A stretch of 64,000 nt of DNA from the NCBI RefSeq assembly GCF_002245655.1, contig NZ_NOIH01000012.1, forward strand, positions 1 to 64,000, written 5' to 3'. The notes beneath the pieces were generated by a model that searched no databases, had not been told where the DNA came from, and saw only the letters and a list, made by a program, of their open reading frames with translations. Position 1 is the stretch's first letter; the number at the start of each line of letters is the position of its first letter. A program made the translations under genes and the position numbers. The DNA is from Thauera propionica. GTDB lineage: Bacteria > Pseudomonadota > Gammaproteobacteria > Burkholderiales > Rhodocyclaceae. Of this stretch, positions 7,985 through 14,518 are shown in pieces.

Positions 7985-9763
7985 ATGGCCAGCGAGAACA
8001 AGCAGTCGTCCTCCCCGGGCGGGCGGCGTAGCCAGCCTCGAGCGGGGGCGCCGAACGGGCCGGAGATGGTGCGCAGCTTCCACCGATTGCGCGAGAGTGT
8101 CGTCGACGCGGTCGATCCGCTCGGCATGACGGCGCCGATCGTGCATGCACAGCTGGCCTGGCTTGCGCATCCGCAGGAGCTCGCCGAGCGCGCGGTGCGC
8201 CTGTCGAGCGATCTGTGGCGATTGCAGTGGCACACCTGGGACCGGATGCTGGGCGTGGCCAGCCCGGATCCGATTGCGCCCAACGCGGACGACGCGCGCT
8301 TCGCCGACCCCGTGTGGACGGAGTCGCCGACCTGGGACCTGATGAAGGAGTGGTACCTCGCCTTCACCCATCACACCCAGGACATGCTGTACGACACCCC
8401 CGCACTCTCCGGCAAGGAGCGGCGTCGTGCCGCCTTCTGGTGGCGGAAGTGGCTCAATGCGGTGGCGCCTACCAACTACCTGCTCACCAACCCGGTTGCA
8501 ATGCGCAAGGCGATGGAGACGCGGGGTGACAGTCTCGTGCGGGGCTTCCGCAATTTCCTCGACGACCTGCAGGCTGGCAATGTCCGCATGACCGACCCCG
8601 GCGATTTCAAGGTCGGCGAGAACCTAGCCACCACACCGGGCGCGGTCGTGTTCCGTAACCGCCTGCTCGAAGTCATCCACTACGCGCCGACCCAGCCGCG
8701 TGTGCATGCCGAACCCGTGGTCATCGTCACGCCGTGGATCAACAAGTTCTATGTGCTCGACCTCGTGCCGAAGAAGAGCATGATCCGCTTCCTGCTCGAT
8801 CAGGGGCTCGACGTGTTCATCACCAGCTGGAAAAACCCGGATGCATCGATGCGGGACGTCGGCTTCGACGACTACCTGCTGGAAGGCGTCGACACGATCG
8901 TGCGCGTGGCGCGCGAGTTCAGCGGAGCAGCGCGCGTGCATGCGGTCGGCTACTGCATCGGCGGCACGGCGCTGGCGATGTACATGGCGTGGGCGAACCG
9001 CCACTACGCGGCGGATGCCATGCCGGTCGCCGACTGGACGCTGTTCACGACGCTGGTCGACTTTCACAAACCAGGCGACATCGAAGTCTTCATCGACGAG
9101 GGCAGCATCGACTACCTGTGCGACCGCATGGAGCGCAAGGGCTACCTGGACGGTGGTGAAATGGCCGCTTCATTCAGGCTGTTGCGTTCCAACAGCCTGA
9201 TCTGGCACTACGTCGTGCATGGCTGGCTGTACGGCGACTCGCCGCCACCGTTCGACGTGCTGTACTGGAACATGGACACCACGCGCATGCCGTATGCCAT
9301 GCACGCGTGGTACCTGCGCGAGCTCTACCTGCATAACCGCCTCATCCAGACCAATGCCCTGCAGGTCGCGGGCGAGGCGCTCGACCTATCGACGATCCGC
9401 CAGCCTCTGTATGCGGTGTCCGCCGAGGACGATCACATCGCACCTTGGCGCCAGACCTTCGCCGTCAACAACCACGTGGTGGGCAACAAGCGCTTTGTGC
9501 TGTCGAGCTCCGGGCACATCCTCGGCATCGTCAACCCCATCGTGCATCCGCCGAAGCGACGCTACTGGGTTGCCGATGCGCAGCGGTCGGATACGACCGA
9601 CTCGTGGCGCCGGCGTGCGGAGGAGCATGCCGGCAGCTGGTGGGAGGACTGGATGCGTTGGCTCAAGCCCCGCGCCGGGGAAGAGGTCGAGGCACGCCCG
9701 GCTGCCAGCAAACGCTTCCCGGCCCTGTGTGCGGCACCGGGCAGCTACGTGCGCGAAAAATAG
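7985..9763 (+). CDS. phaC: Poly(3-hydroxyalkanoate) synthase family protein (class I-like PhaC)
   Basis: PHA synthases polymerise (R)-3-hydroxyacyl-CoA into storage polyester at the granule surface. The 592 aa protein has the length of class I PhaC. The lipase-like box AVGYCIGGT carries the nucleophile Cys324. The catalytic aspartate lies in SAEDDHIAPW and the histidine in SSSGHILGIVNP. A ribosome-binding site (AAGGAGAA) precedes ATG 7985. Unlike typical pha loci there is no phaA, phaB or phasin beside it. It instead follows a beta-CASP RNase gene behind an FNR box, which suggests use as a reductant sink when oxygen is low. It may not be the main PhaC of the cell. Confidence 0.85.
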   Translation: MASENKQSSSPGGRRSQPRAGAPNGPEMVRSFHRLRESVVDAVDPLGMTAPIVHAQLAWLAHPQELAERAVRLSSDLWRLQWHTWDRMLGVASPDPIAPNADDARFADPVWTESPTWDLMKEWYLAFTHHTQDMLYDTPALSGKERRRAAFWWRKWLNAVAPTNYLLTNPVAMRKAMETRGDSLVRGFRNFLDDLQAGNVRMTDPGDFKVGENLATTPGAVVFRNRLLEVIHYAPTQPRVHAEPVVIVTPWINKFYVLDLVPKKSMIRFLLDQGLDVFITSWKNPDASMRDVGFDDYLLEGVDTIVRVAREFSGAARVHAVGYCIGGTALAMYMAWANRHYAADAMPVADWTLFTTLVDFHKPGDIEVFIDEGSIDYLCDRMERKGYLDGGEMAASFRLLRSNSLIWHYVVHGWLYGDSPPPFDVLYWNMDTTRMPYAMHAWYLRELYLHNRLIQTNALQVAGEALDLSTIRQPLYAVSAEDDHIAPWRQTFAVNNHVVGNKRFVLSSSGHILGIVNPIVHPPKRRYWVADAQRSDTTDSWRRRAEEHAGSWWEDWMRWLKPRAGEEVEARPAASKRFPALCAAPGSYVREK

Positions 9764-9772
9764 GCGCGGGCC

Positions 9773-10453
9773 TCAGGCCTGGTAACGGGCGAGGCGGGCA
9801 GGGTCGTGCAGCGTGATGCGCTTGCCCTGCACACTGATCAGGCCGGACTCGCTGAGGTCGTGGAAGATGCGCGACAGGGTCTCGGGCGTCAGGTTCAGCC
9901 GCGAGGCGATTACCTGCTTGCTGGTCGGCAGCGCGATCTCGCACGGCGTGTCGCTGTCCGCCACCTGAAGCAGGTAGCCGATCACACGCTGGATGCTCGA
10001 GCGTAGCGAGTAGGTTTCCACGTCCTGGATCAGCCCGTGCAGGCGGATCGCCATGCCCGCCAGCAGCTTGTGCGCGAAGGTGGAGTCCTGGTCGATCAGT
10101 TCGGTGACCACGGCCTGGCCGACGTGGATCAGCACGGTCTCGGTCAGCGCCTCGGCGAAGACCGGGTACGGCTTGTTCATGAACATCACCGCCTCGCCGA
10201 AGCTCTGCATCGGTCCGATGATCTCCACGACCTTCTCGGTGCCCTGGGGCGACGAGAACGCAAGCTTGACCTGACCGGACACGACGAAGTAAAAGCCATG
10301 CGGCTGGTCGCCGCGCTGGAACAGCACTTCGCCACGCACGATGTGGCGGTCGCGTGTGTAGCGACCGACAAGCTCGAGGTCGGTATCCGAGAGCTCGCTG
10401 AACAGGGGAATGCGCTTGAGCAGCGCCGGGATGTCAAGGGAAGTGTGGGTCAT
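9773..10453 (-). CDS. Crp/Fnr family transcriptional regulator (Dnr-like, no Fe-S cysteines)
   Basis: A 226 aa regulator with an N-terminal cyclic-nucleotide-type sensor fold (about 1-140) and a C-terminal winged helix. The recognition helix contains ETLSR, the E-x-x-S-R pattern that reads TTGAT half sites, so it may bind the same boxes as FNR. It lacks the N-terminal cysteine cluster of FNR, so it does not sense oxygen through a [4Fe-4S] cluster. Nitric-oxide sensing as in Dnr/NnrR proteins is possible but cannot be seen in sequence. ATG 10453 starts the conserved part. It converges with phaC, with 9 nt between them. Confidence 0.85.
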   Translation of the reverse strand: MTHTSLDIPALLKRIPLFSELSDTDLELVGRYTRDRHIVRGEVLFQRGDQPHGFYFVVSGQVKLAFSSPQGTEKVVEIIGPMQSFGEAVMFMNKPYPVFAEALTETVLIHVGQAVVTELIDQDSTFAHKLLAGMAIRLHGLIQDVETYSLRSSIQRVIGYLLQVADSDTPCEIALPTSKQVIASRLNLTPETLSRIFHDLSESGLISVQGKRITLHDPARLARYQA

Positions 10454-10557
10454 GTCCGCGCGTTCCTGAGTGGGAAGCAGTCTCGTTATCGACGGCAATT
10501 CTAATCGACCCGGGGCGAAGCGCGGCGTGCGCGATGCCGGCCCGGGAGGGAGAACGC

Positions 10558-10947
10558 ATGTATTTCGCAGTCAAGCACCTTCATGTCACCTGCGTTGTGC
10601 TCAGTGCCATGGGTTTCCTGTTGCGCGGCTTCTGGATGATGACGGGCAGTCCGCGCCTGAAGAGCCTGCCGGCACGTGTGCTGCCGCACATCATCGACAG
10701 CACCTTGTTGCTGAGCGCCATCGCACTGGCGGTCATGATCCGGCAGTACCCCTTCGAGGCCGGGTGGGTGACGGCCAAGGTGTTCGGCCTGATTGCCTAC
10801 ATCCTGCTCGGCACGGTTGCGCTGAAGCGCGGCAAGACGCAGGGGATCCGTCTCGGTGCGTTCGCCGCTGCGCTGCTGGTGTATGCGTGGATCGTCTCCG
10901 TGGCGCTGACCAAGAACGTTGCGGGCTACCTGGCGGTGGCCGGTTGA
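10558..10947 (+). CDS. SirB2-family membrane protein
   Basis: A 129 aa integral membrane protein with four predicted spans. It resembles the SirB2/SirB family, named after a Salmonella invasion regulator locus but of unknown biochemical role. The N-terminus MYFAVKHLHVTCVVLSAMGFLLRG and the central motif LPHIIDSTLLLSAIAL are typical. ATG 10558 has a strong ribosome-binding site (GGGAGGGAGAA), so the frame further upstream is not used. It sits between two Crp/Fnr-family genes, divergent from one and convergent with the other. A role in low-oxygen physiology is only inferred. Confidence 0.82.
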   Translation: MYFAVKHLHVTCVVLSAMGFLLRGFWMMTGSPRLKSLPARVLPHIIDSTLLLSAIALAVMIRQYPFEAGWVTAKVFGLIAYILLGTVALKRGKTQGIRLGAFAAALLVYAWIVSVALTKNVAGYLAVAG

Positions 10948-10962
10948 CCTGTGCTGCGGGCC

Positions 10963-11709
10963 TTAGCGCCCGCTGCCGGCAGTCTGGTGCTGGATCAGCT
11001 TGCGCAGGCCCGCGGTGTCCAGCAGGCGGATGTGTTTCTGCTGTACGGCGATCAGGCCTTCTTCCTGGAAGCGCGAGAAGGCGCGCGAAACGGTCTCGAG
11101 CTTGAGCCCGAGGTAGGAGCCGATTTCCTCGCGCGTCATGCGCAGGTGGAATTCGGCCGCCGAGAAGCCGCGAGCGGTGAAGCGCTGCGACATGTTCAGC
11201 AGGAAGGCCGCCAGGCGCTCTTCGGCGCGCATCGAGCCGAGCAGCATCATGACGCCGTGATCGCGCACGATCTCGCGGCTCATCACCTTGTGGAACTGGT
11301 GCTGCAGGCCCTCGACCTCGTGCGACAGTTCCTCGAGCTTGGCGTATGGGATGACGCACACCTCGCTGTCTTCGAGCGCGATGGCGTTGCAGCTGTGGGT
11401 TTCGGTACTGATGCCGTCCAGGCCGAGGATCTCGCCGGTCATCTGGAAACCGGTGACCTGGTCGCGACCGTCCTCCAGCAGCACGTCGGTCTTGAAGGAG
11501 CCAGCGCGGATGGCGTAGATCGCCTCGAACGGATCGCCGGCGCGGTAGAGGTTTTGCTGGCGCTTGACCTTGCGCCGTGCGCCGACCAGTTCATCCAGCC
11601 GGCTCAGTTCGCTGTCGGACATGCCGAAGGGCAGGCACAGCTCAACGAGATTACACTGCGAACAGGCGGTCTTGAGCCCGCTCACGGTAATTGGCACGCT
11701 TGCCCTCAT
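10963..11709 (-). CDS. fnr: Oxygen-sensing regulator FNR
   Basis: A 248 aa global regulator of the aerobic-anaerobic switch. The [4Fe-4S] cluster ligands are all present: Cys16, Cys19 and Cys25 in ACSQCNLVELC, and Cys118 in DSEVCVIPY. The spacing from the third to the fourth cysteine equals that of E. coli FNR (93 residues). The recognition helix LETVSRAF has the E-x-x-S-R pattern. ATG 11709 is the likeliest start; an in-frame ATG 30 nt upstream exists. It is divergent from hemN across an FNR box, which may also allow autoregulation. The boxes at 161, 6496 and 11791 are its probable targets. Confidence 0.94.
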   Translation of the reverse strand: MRASVPITVSGLKTACSQCNLVELCLPFGMSDSELSRLDELVGARRKVKRQQNLYRAGDPFEAIYAIRAGSFKTDVLLEDGRDQVTGFQMTGEILGLDGISTETHSCNAIALEDSEVCVIPYAKLEELSHEVEGLQHQFHKVMSREIVRDHGVMMLLGSMRAEERLAAFLLNMSQRFTARGFSAAEFHLRMTREEIGSYLGLKLETVSRAFSRFQEEGLIAVQQKHIRLLDTAGLRKLIQHQTAGSGR

Positions 11710-11790
11710 CTGCACGATAATCCCGTCATCCCGACTCACAGAGTCCCAAACGCGGTTTAACAGTGTCTCCGGCCGACATCACCATGGCCG

Positions 11791-11804
11791 TTGATCCACG
11801 TCAA
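11791..11804. promoter_or_regulatory. FNR box between fnr and hemN
   Basis: TTGATCCACGTCAA fits TTGAT-N4-RTCAA. The centre is 11797.5, so a class II start would fall near 11839. CATTGT at 11827-11832 can serve as -10, giving a leader of about 20 nt to the hemN ATG. Control of hemN by FNR/ANR is established in E. coli relatives and Pseudomonas. The box is 82 nt upstream of the fnr start codon. Confidence 0.78.
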
Positions 11805-11858
11805 CCAAAAATTTGCGCTGGTCTGCCATTGTTCGGCACACACAGTAGCAGCAAGATC

Positions 11859-13250
11859 ATGACCGAACAGAACGAACTCATCTTCGATCCGCAGCTGATC
11901 CGTCGATTCGACATCAACGGACCGCGGTATACCTCTTACCCGACCGCGGATCGCTTTGTCGAGGCGTTCAATGCTGACGCGCTCAAGCACTGGCTCGCCA
12001 AAAGGGCCATCGGCGGCGTCAGCAAACCGCTCTCATTATACTTCCACATCCCTTTTTGTAACACGATCTGTTACTACTGCGCCTGCAACAAGATCATCAC
12101 CAAGGATCATGGGCGATCGGCCAAGTATCTGAAATACCTGGCAAAAGAGATCGCGATGCAGGCCGCCTGTCTTGAAGGCAGCCGTCAGGTAACACAGTTG
12201 CACCTGGGTGGCGGCACGCCAACCTTCCTTTCGCATGACGAAATGCGGGAGCTGATGGCCTCGGTGCGCGAGCACTTCACACTGGTGCCCAACGGCGAAT
12301 ACTCGATCGAGGTCGACCCGCGCAAGGTCGATTTCGATACCGTCAAGCTGCTCGCCGAACTCGGCTTCAACCGCATGAGCGTCGGCGTTCAGGATTTCGC
12401 CGAGGACGTGCAGCAGGCGGTCAACCGCATCCAGAGCTTCGACGAGACCAAGCTCGTCATCGACGCCGCGCGCGCCAACGGATTCAAGTCGGTGAGCATG
12501 GACCTGATCTACGGCCTGCCCAAGCAGAACGTCATCAGCTTCAACCGTACGCTCGAACAGGTGCTCGAGATCTCGCCGGACCGCATCTCGCTCTATAGCT
12601 ACGCGCACCTGCCCGGTCTGTTCAAGCCGCAACGCCGCATCTTCATGAGCGACATGCCGACGCCGGACACCAAGCTGCAGTTGCTGCAGCTCGGCATCCG
12701 CCGCCTGACCGAGGCAGGCTACGTCTATATCGGCATGGACCACTTCGCCAAGCCCAACGACGAGCTCACCATCGCCCAGCGCCAGGGGCGTCTGCACCGC
12801 AACTTCCAGGGCTACTCGACACAGGCCGAGTGCGACCTGCTGGCCTTCGGCGTGTCGGCCATCGGCAAGATCGGCCCGGTGTATGCGCAGAACGTGAAGA
12901 CGCTGGACGAGTACTACGATGCGCTCGACCGTGACGAGCTGCCGGTGCTGCGCGGCATCGAGCTGACCGCCGACGACCTGTTGCGGCGCGCGATCATCCA
13001 GGCGCTGATGTGCCATTTCGAGCTGTCGATGCAATCGATCGAGATCGCGCACCTGATCAACTTCCGTGAGTACTTCGCCGAGGAACTGGCTGACCTCAAG
13101 GAGATGGAGAAGGCCGGCCTGGTCAAGATCGACGGTGACTGGATCAGCGTGCAGCCGGGTGGGCGGCTGCTGGTGCGCGGCATCGCGATGGTGTTCGACC
13201 GCTACCTTCGCGCCGACCGCGAGCGTGCGCGCTACTCGCGCGTAATCTGA
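11859..13250 (+). CDS. hemN: Oxygen-independent coproporphyrinogen III oxidase (HemN)
   Basis: Radical-SAM enzyme that converts coproporphyrinogen III to protoporphyrinogen IX without oxygen, supplying haem under anoxia. The 463 aa protein carries the cluster motif Cys67-x3-Cys71-x2-Cys74 followed by Cys76, in YFHIPFCNTICYYCACN. The SAM-binding glycine motif LGGGTPTF follows. The N-terminal trip wire RYTSYPTADRF is also conserved. ATG 11859 gives the family N-terminus; the frame is open further upstream through the FNR box. In Pseudomonas, hemN likewise lies near the cco genes and anr, so this neighbourhood is partly conserved. Confidence 0.95.
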   Translation: MTEQNELIFDPQLIRRFDINGPRYTSYPTADRFVEAFNADALKHWLAKRAIGGVSKPLSLYFHIPFCNTICYYCACNKIITKDHGRSAKYLKYLAKEIAMQAACLEGSRQVTQLHLGGGTPTFLSHDEMRELMASVREHFTLVPNGEYSIEVDPRKVDFDTVKLLAELGFNRMSVGVQDFAEDVQQAVNRIQSFDETKLVIDAARANGFKSVSMDLIYGLPKQNVISFNRTLEQVLEISPDRISLYSYAHLPGLFKPQRRIFMSDMPTPDTKLQLLQLGIRRLTEAGYVYIGMDHFAKPNDELTIAQRQGRLHRNFQGYSTQAECDLLAFGVSAIGKIGPVYAQNVKTLDEYYDALDRDELPVLRGIELTADDLLRRAIIQALMCHFELSMQSIEIAHLINFREYFAEELADLKEMEKAGLVKIDGDWISVQPGGRLLVRGIAMVFDRYLRADRERARYSRVI

Positions 13251-13321
13251 CCGGCCCGATGCGGTTGTGGCAGTGCAGCGTAGAATGAGGCCTCGCACTC
13301 GTAGCGGGGCCTTCTCATCTC

Positions 13322-14032
13322 ATGCCTGAAACCGGTTATCTCGCCGTCTTCCTGATCGGCCTGCTGGGCGGCACGCACTGCGTGTCGATGTGCGGCGGCA
13401 TTGTCGGCGCGCTCACGGTGCAGGTGCAGACGCCCGGCAGCAAGCCGCAATGGCCGCTGCACCTGGCCTACAACCTTGGCCGCATCACCACCTACACCGC
13501 GCTTGGCGGTCTCGTTGGCGCACTCGGCTCGGTGGGCATGCTGTACGACGGCATGCTGCCGGTGCAGATGACGCTTTACGTGCTCGCGAACCTGATGCTG
13601 GTCGCGCTCGGGCTCTACCTCACTGGCTTTACCCGCCTGCTGGCGCCGGTCGAGCGTGCCGGGCACGTGATCTGGCGCCGCATCCAGCCGGCCACGCGGC
13701 GCTTCCTGCCGGCGCGCTCGGTCAAGCAGGCACTGCCGCTCGGACTCCTGTGGGGCTTCATTCCCTGCGGGCTGACCTATTCGATCCTCGCCACGGCGCT
13801 GGTCACCGGTTCCGGTGCGCGCGGCGCCGGGCTGATGCTCGCCTTCGGCCTCGGCACGCTGCCCAACCTCTTGTTGGCAGGCATGCTGTTCAAGCGCTTC
13901 CGCGATTTCACCCGCAACCCCAAGGTGCGCTTTGCCTCCGGCCTGCTGGTGCTGGGCTTCGGCATGTTCGGGCTCTATCACGCGCCCACGCTGGGCGGTG
14001 ACCTGTGGAGCGGCGTGGTCTGCGTGACCTGA
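13322..14032 (+). CDS. TauE/SafE-like (UreH-type) membrane protein, cbb3-associated
   Basis: A 236 aa membrane protein with about six spans. The N-terminal motif GLLGGTHCVSMCGGIVGAL contains two conserved cysteines found in the sulfite-exporter TauE/SafE-like proteins with a UreH-type domain. The second half contains the repeat-like motif LLWGFIPCGLTYS. Homologues sit between ccoS and hemN in Pseudomonas, so a role in copper delivery or cbb3 maturation is plausible. Transport of sulfite is not supported by anything visible. The ribosome-binding site is weak. It follows hemN after 71 nt and converges on the MerR-family gene. Confidence 0.8.
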   Translation: MPETGYLAVFLIGLLGGTHCVSMCGGIVGALTVQVQTPGSKPQWPLHLAYNLGRITTYTALGGLVGALGSVGMLYDGMLPVQMTLYVLANLMLVALGLYLTGFTRLLAPVERAGHVIWRRIQPATRRFLPARSVKQALPLGLLWGFIPCGLTYSILATALVTGSGARGAGLMLAFGLGTLPNLLLAGMLFKRFRDFTRNPKVRFASGLLVLGFGMFGLYHAPTLGGDLWSGVVCVT

Positions 14033-14037
14033 GCGGC

Positions 14038-14448
14038 TCAGCCGCCTGACAGCGCGCGCAGGATCGGGCAGGGCGCACCGGCCTGCGTGTCGTGGCAGCA
14101 GCGCACGAGTTCGGCCAGTGCGCCGCGCATATCCTGAAGCTGGCGAATGCGGGCGTCGATCAGCTCGATCTTTGCCTGCGCCGTTTCGCGCGCACGCTCG
14201 CGGTCGGTGTCTTCGTTGAGGGCGAGCAGGCTATCGATCTCTTCCAGCGAGAAACCAAGCTGCTGCGCGCGGCGGATCGCCTTCAGTCGCGCGAGTTCGG
14301 CCTGTCCGTACCGCCGGTAGCTGCCATGGCCGCGTTCCGGCGCGTGCAGGAGGCCGCGGCGCTGGTAGTAGCGGATGGTCTCGATGCTGACCTCCGCCTC
14401 GCGCGCCAGCGCACCGATGGTGAATGTCCGTTCGATTTGCGTGTCCAC
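14038..14448 (-). CDS. MerR-family metal-responsive regulator
   Basis: A 136 aa regulator with an N-terminal winged helix (FTIGALAREAEVSIETIRYY), a dimerisation coiled coil and a C-terminal metal loop holding Cys117, Cys118 and Cys127 in LVRCCHDTQAGAPCPIL. Overall it looks more like mercury MerR than CueR. The position of MerR Cys82 is Asp here, so the usual three-cysteine Hg(II) site is incomplete. GTG 14448 is preferred: it follows CGGAGT and begins the conserved domain. It is divergent from copA across a mer-type operator, so copper or silver sensing is the working guess. Confidence 0.85.
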   Translation of the reverse strand: MDTQIERTFTIGALAREAEVSIETIRYYQRRGLLHAPERGHGSYRRYGQAELARLKAIRRAQQLGFSLEEIDSLLALNEDTDRERARETAQAKIELIDARIRQLQDMRGALAELVRCCHDTQAGAPCPILRALSGG

Positions 14449-14451
14449 GGG

Positions 14452-14483
14452 TTGACTCCGTACCTTGGTACGGGGTTTAGACT
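14452..14483 (+). promoter_or_regulatory. MerR-type operator/promoter of copA
   Basis: The -35 hexamer TTGACT (14452-14457) and the -10-like TAGACT (14478-14483) are separated by 20 bp, the over-long spacer typical of MerR-family promoters. Inside the spacer lies the inverted repeat CCGTACC-TT-GGTACGG (14458-14473). TTGACTCCGTAC-N4-GTACGG matches the classical mer operator layout, not the usual CueR layout. Confidence 0.85.
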
Positions 14484-14518
14484 GCCGTCTGTCGAACGTT
14501 TGCGCAATACCCGAAACC

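Noticed and set aside
13322-14032. Sulfite exporter function for the TauE/SafE-like protein
   Set aside because: The conserved cysteine motif and position beside hemN match the cbb3-associated UreH-type branch. Nothing indicates sulfite transport.
14033-14045. Short inverted repeat GCGGC-TCA-GCCGC at the convergent ends of the TauE/SafE-like and MerR-family genes
   Set aside because: A 5-bp stem with a 3-nt loop and no T-run is too weak to call a terminator in a GC-rich genome.
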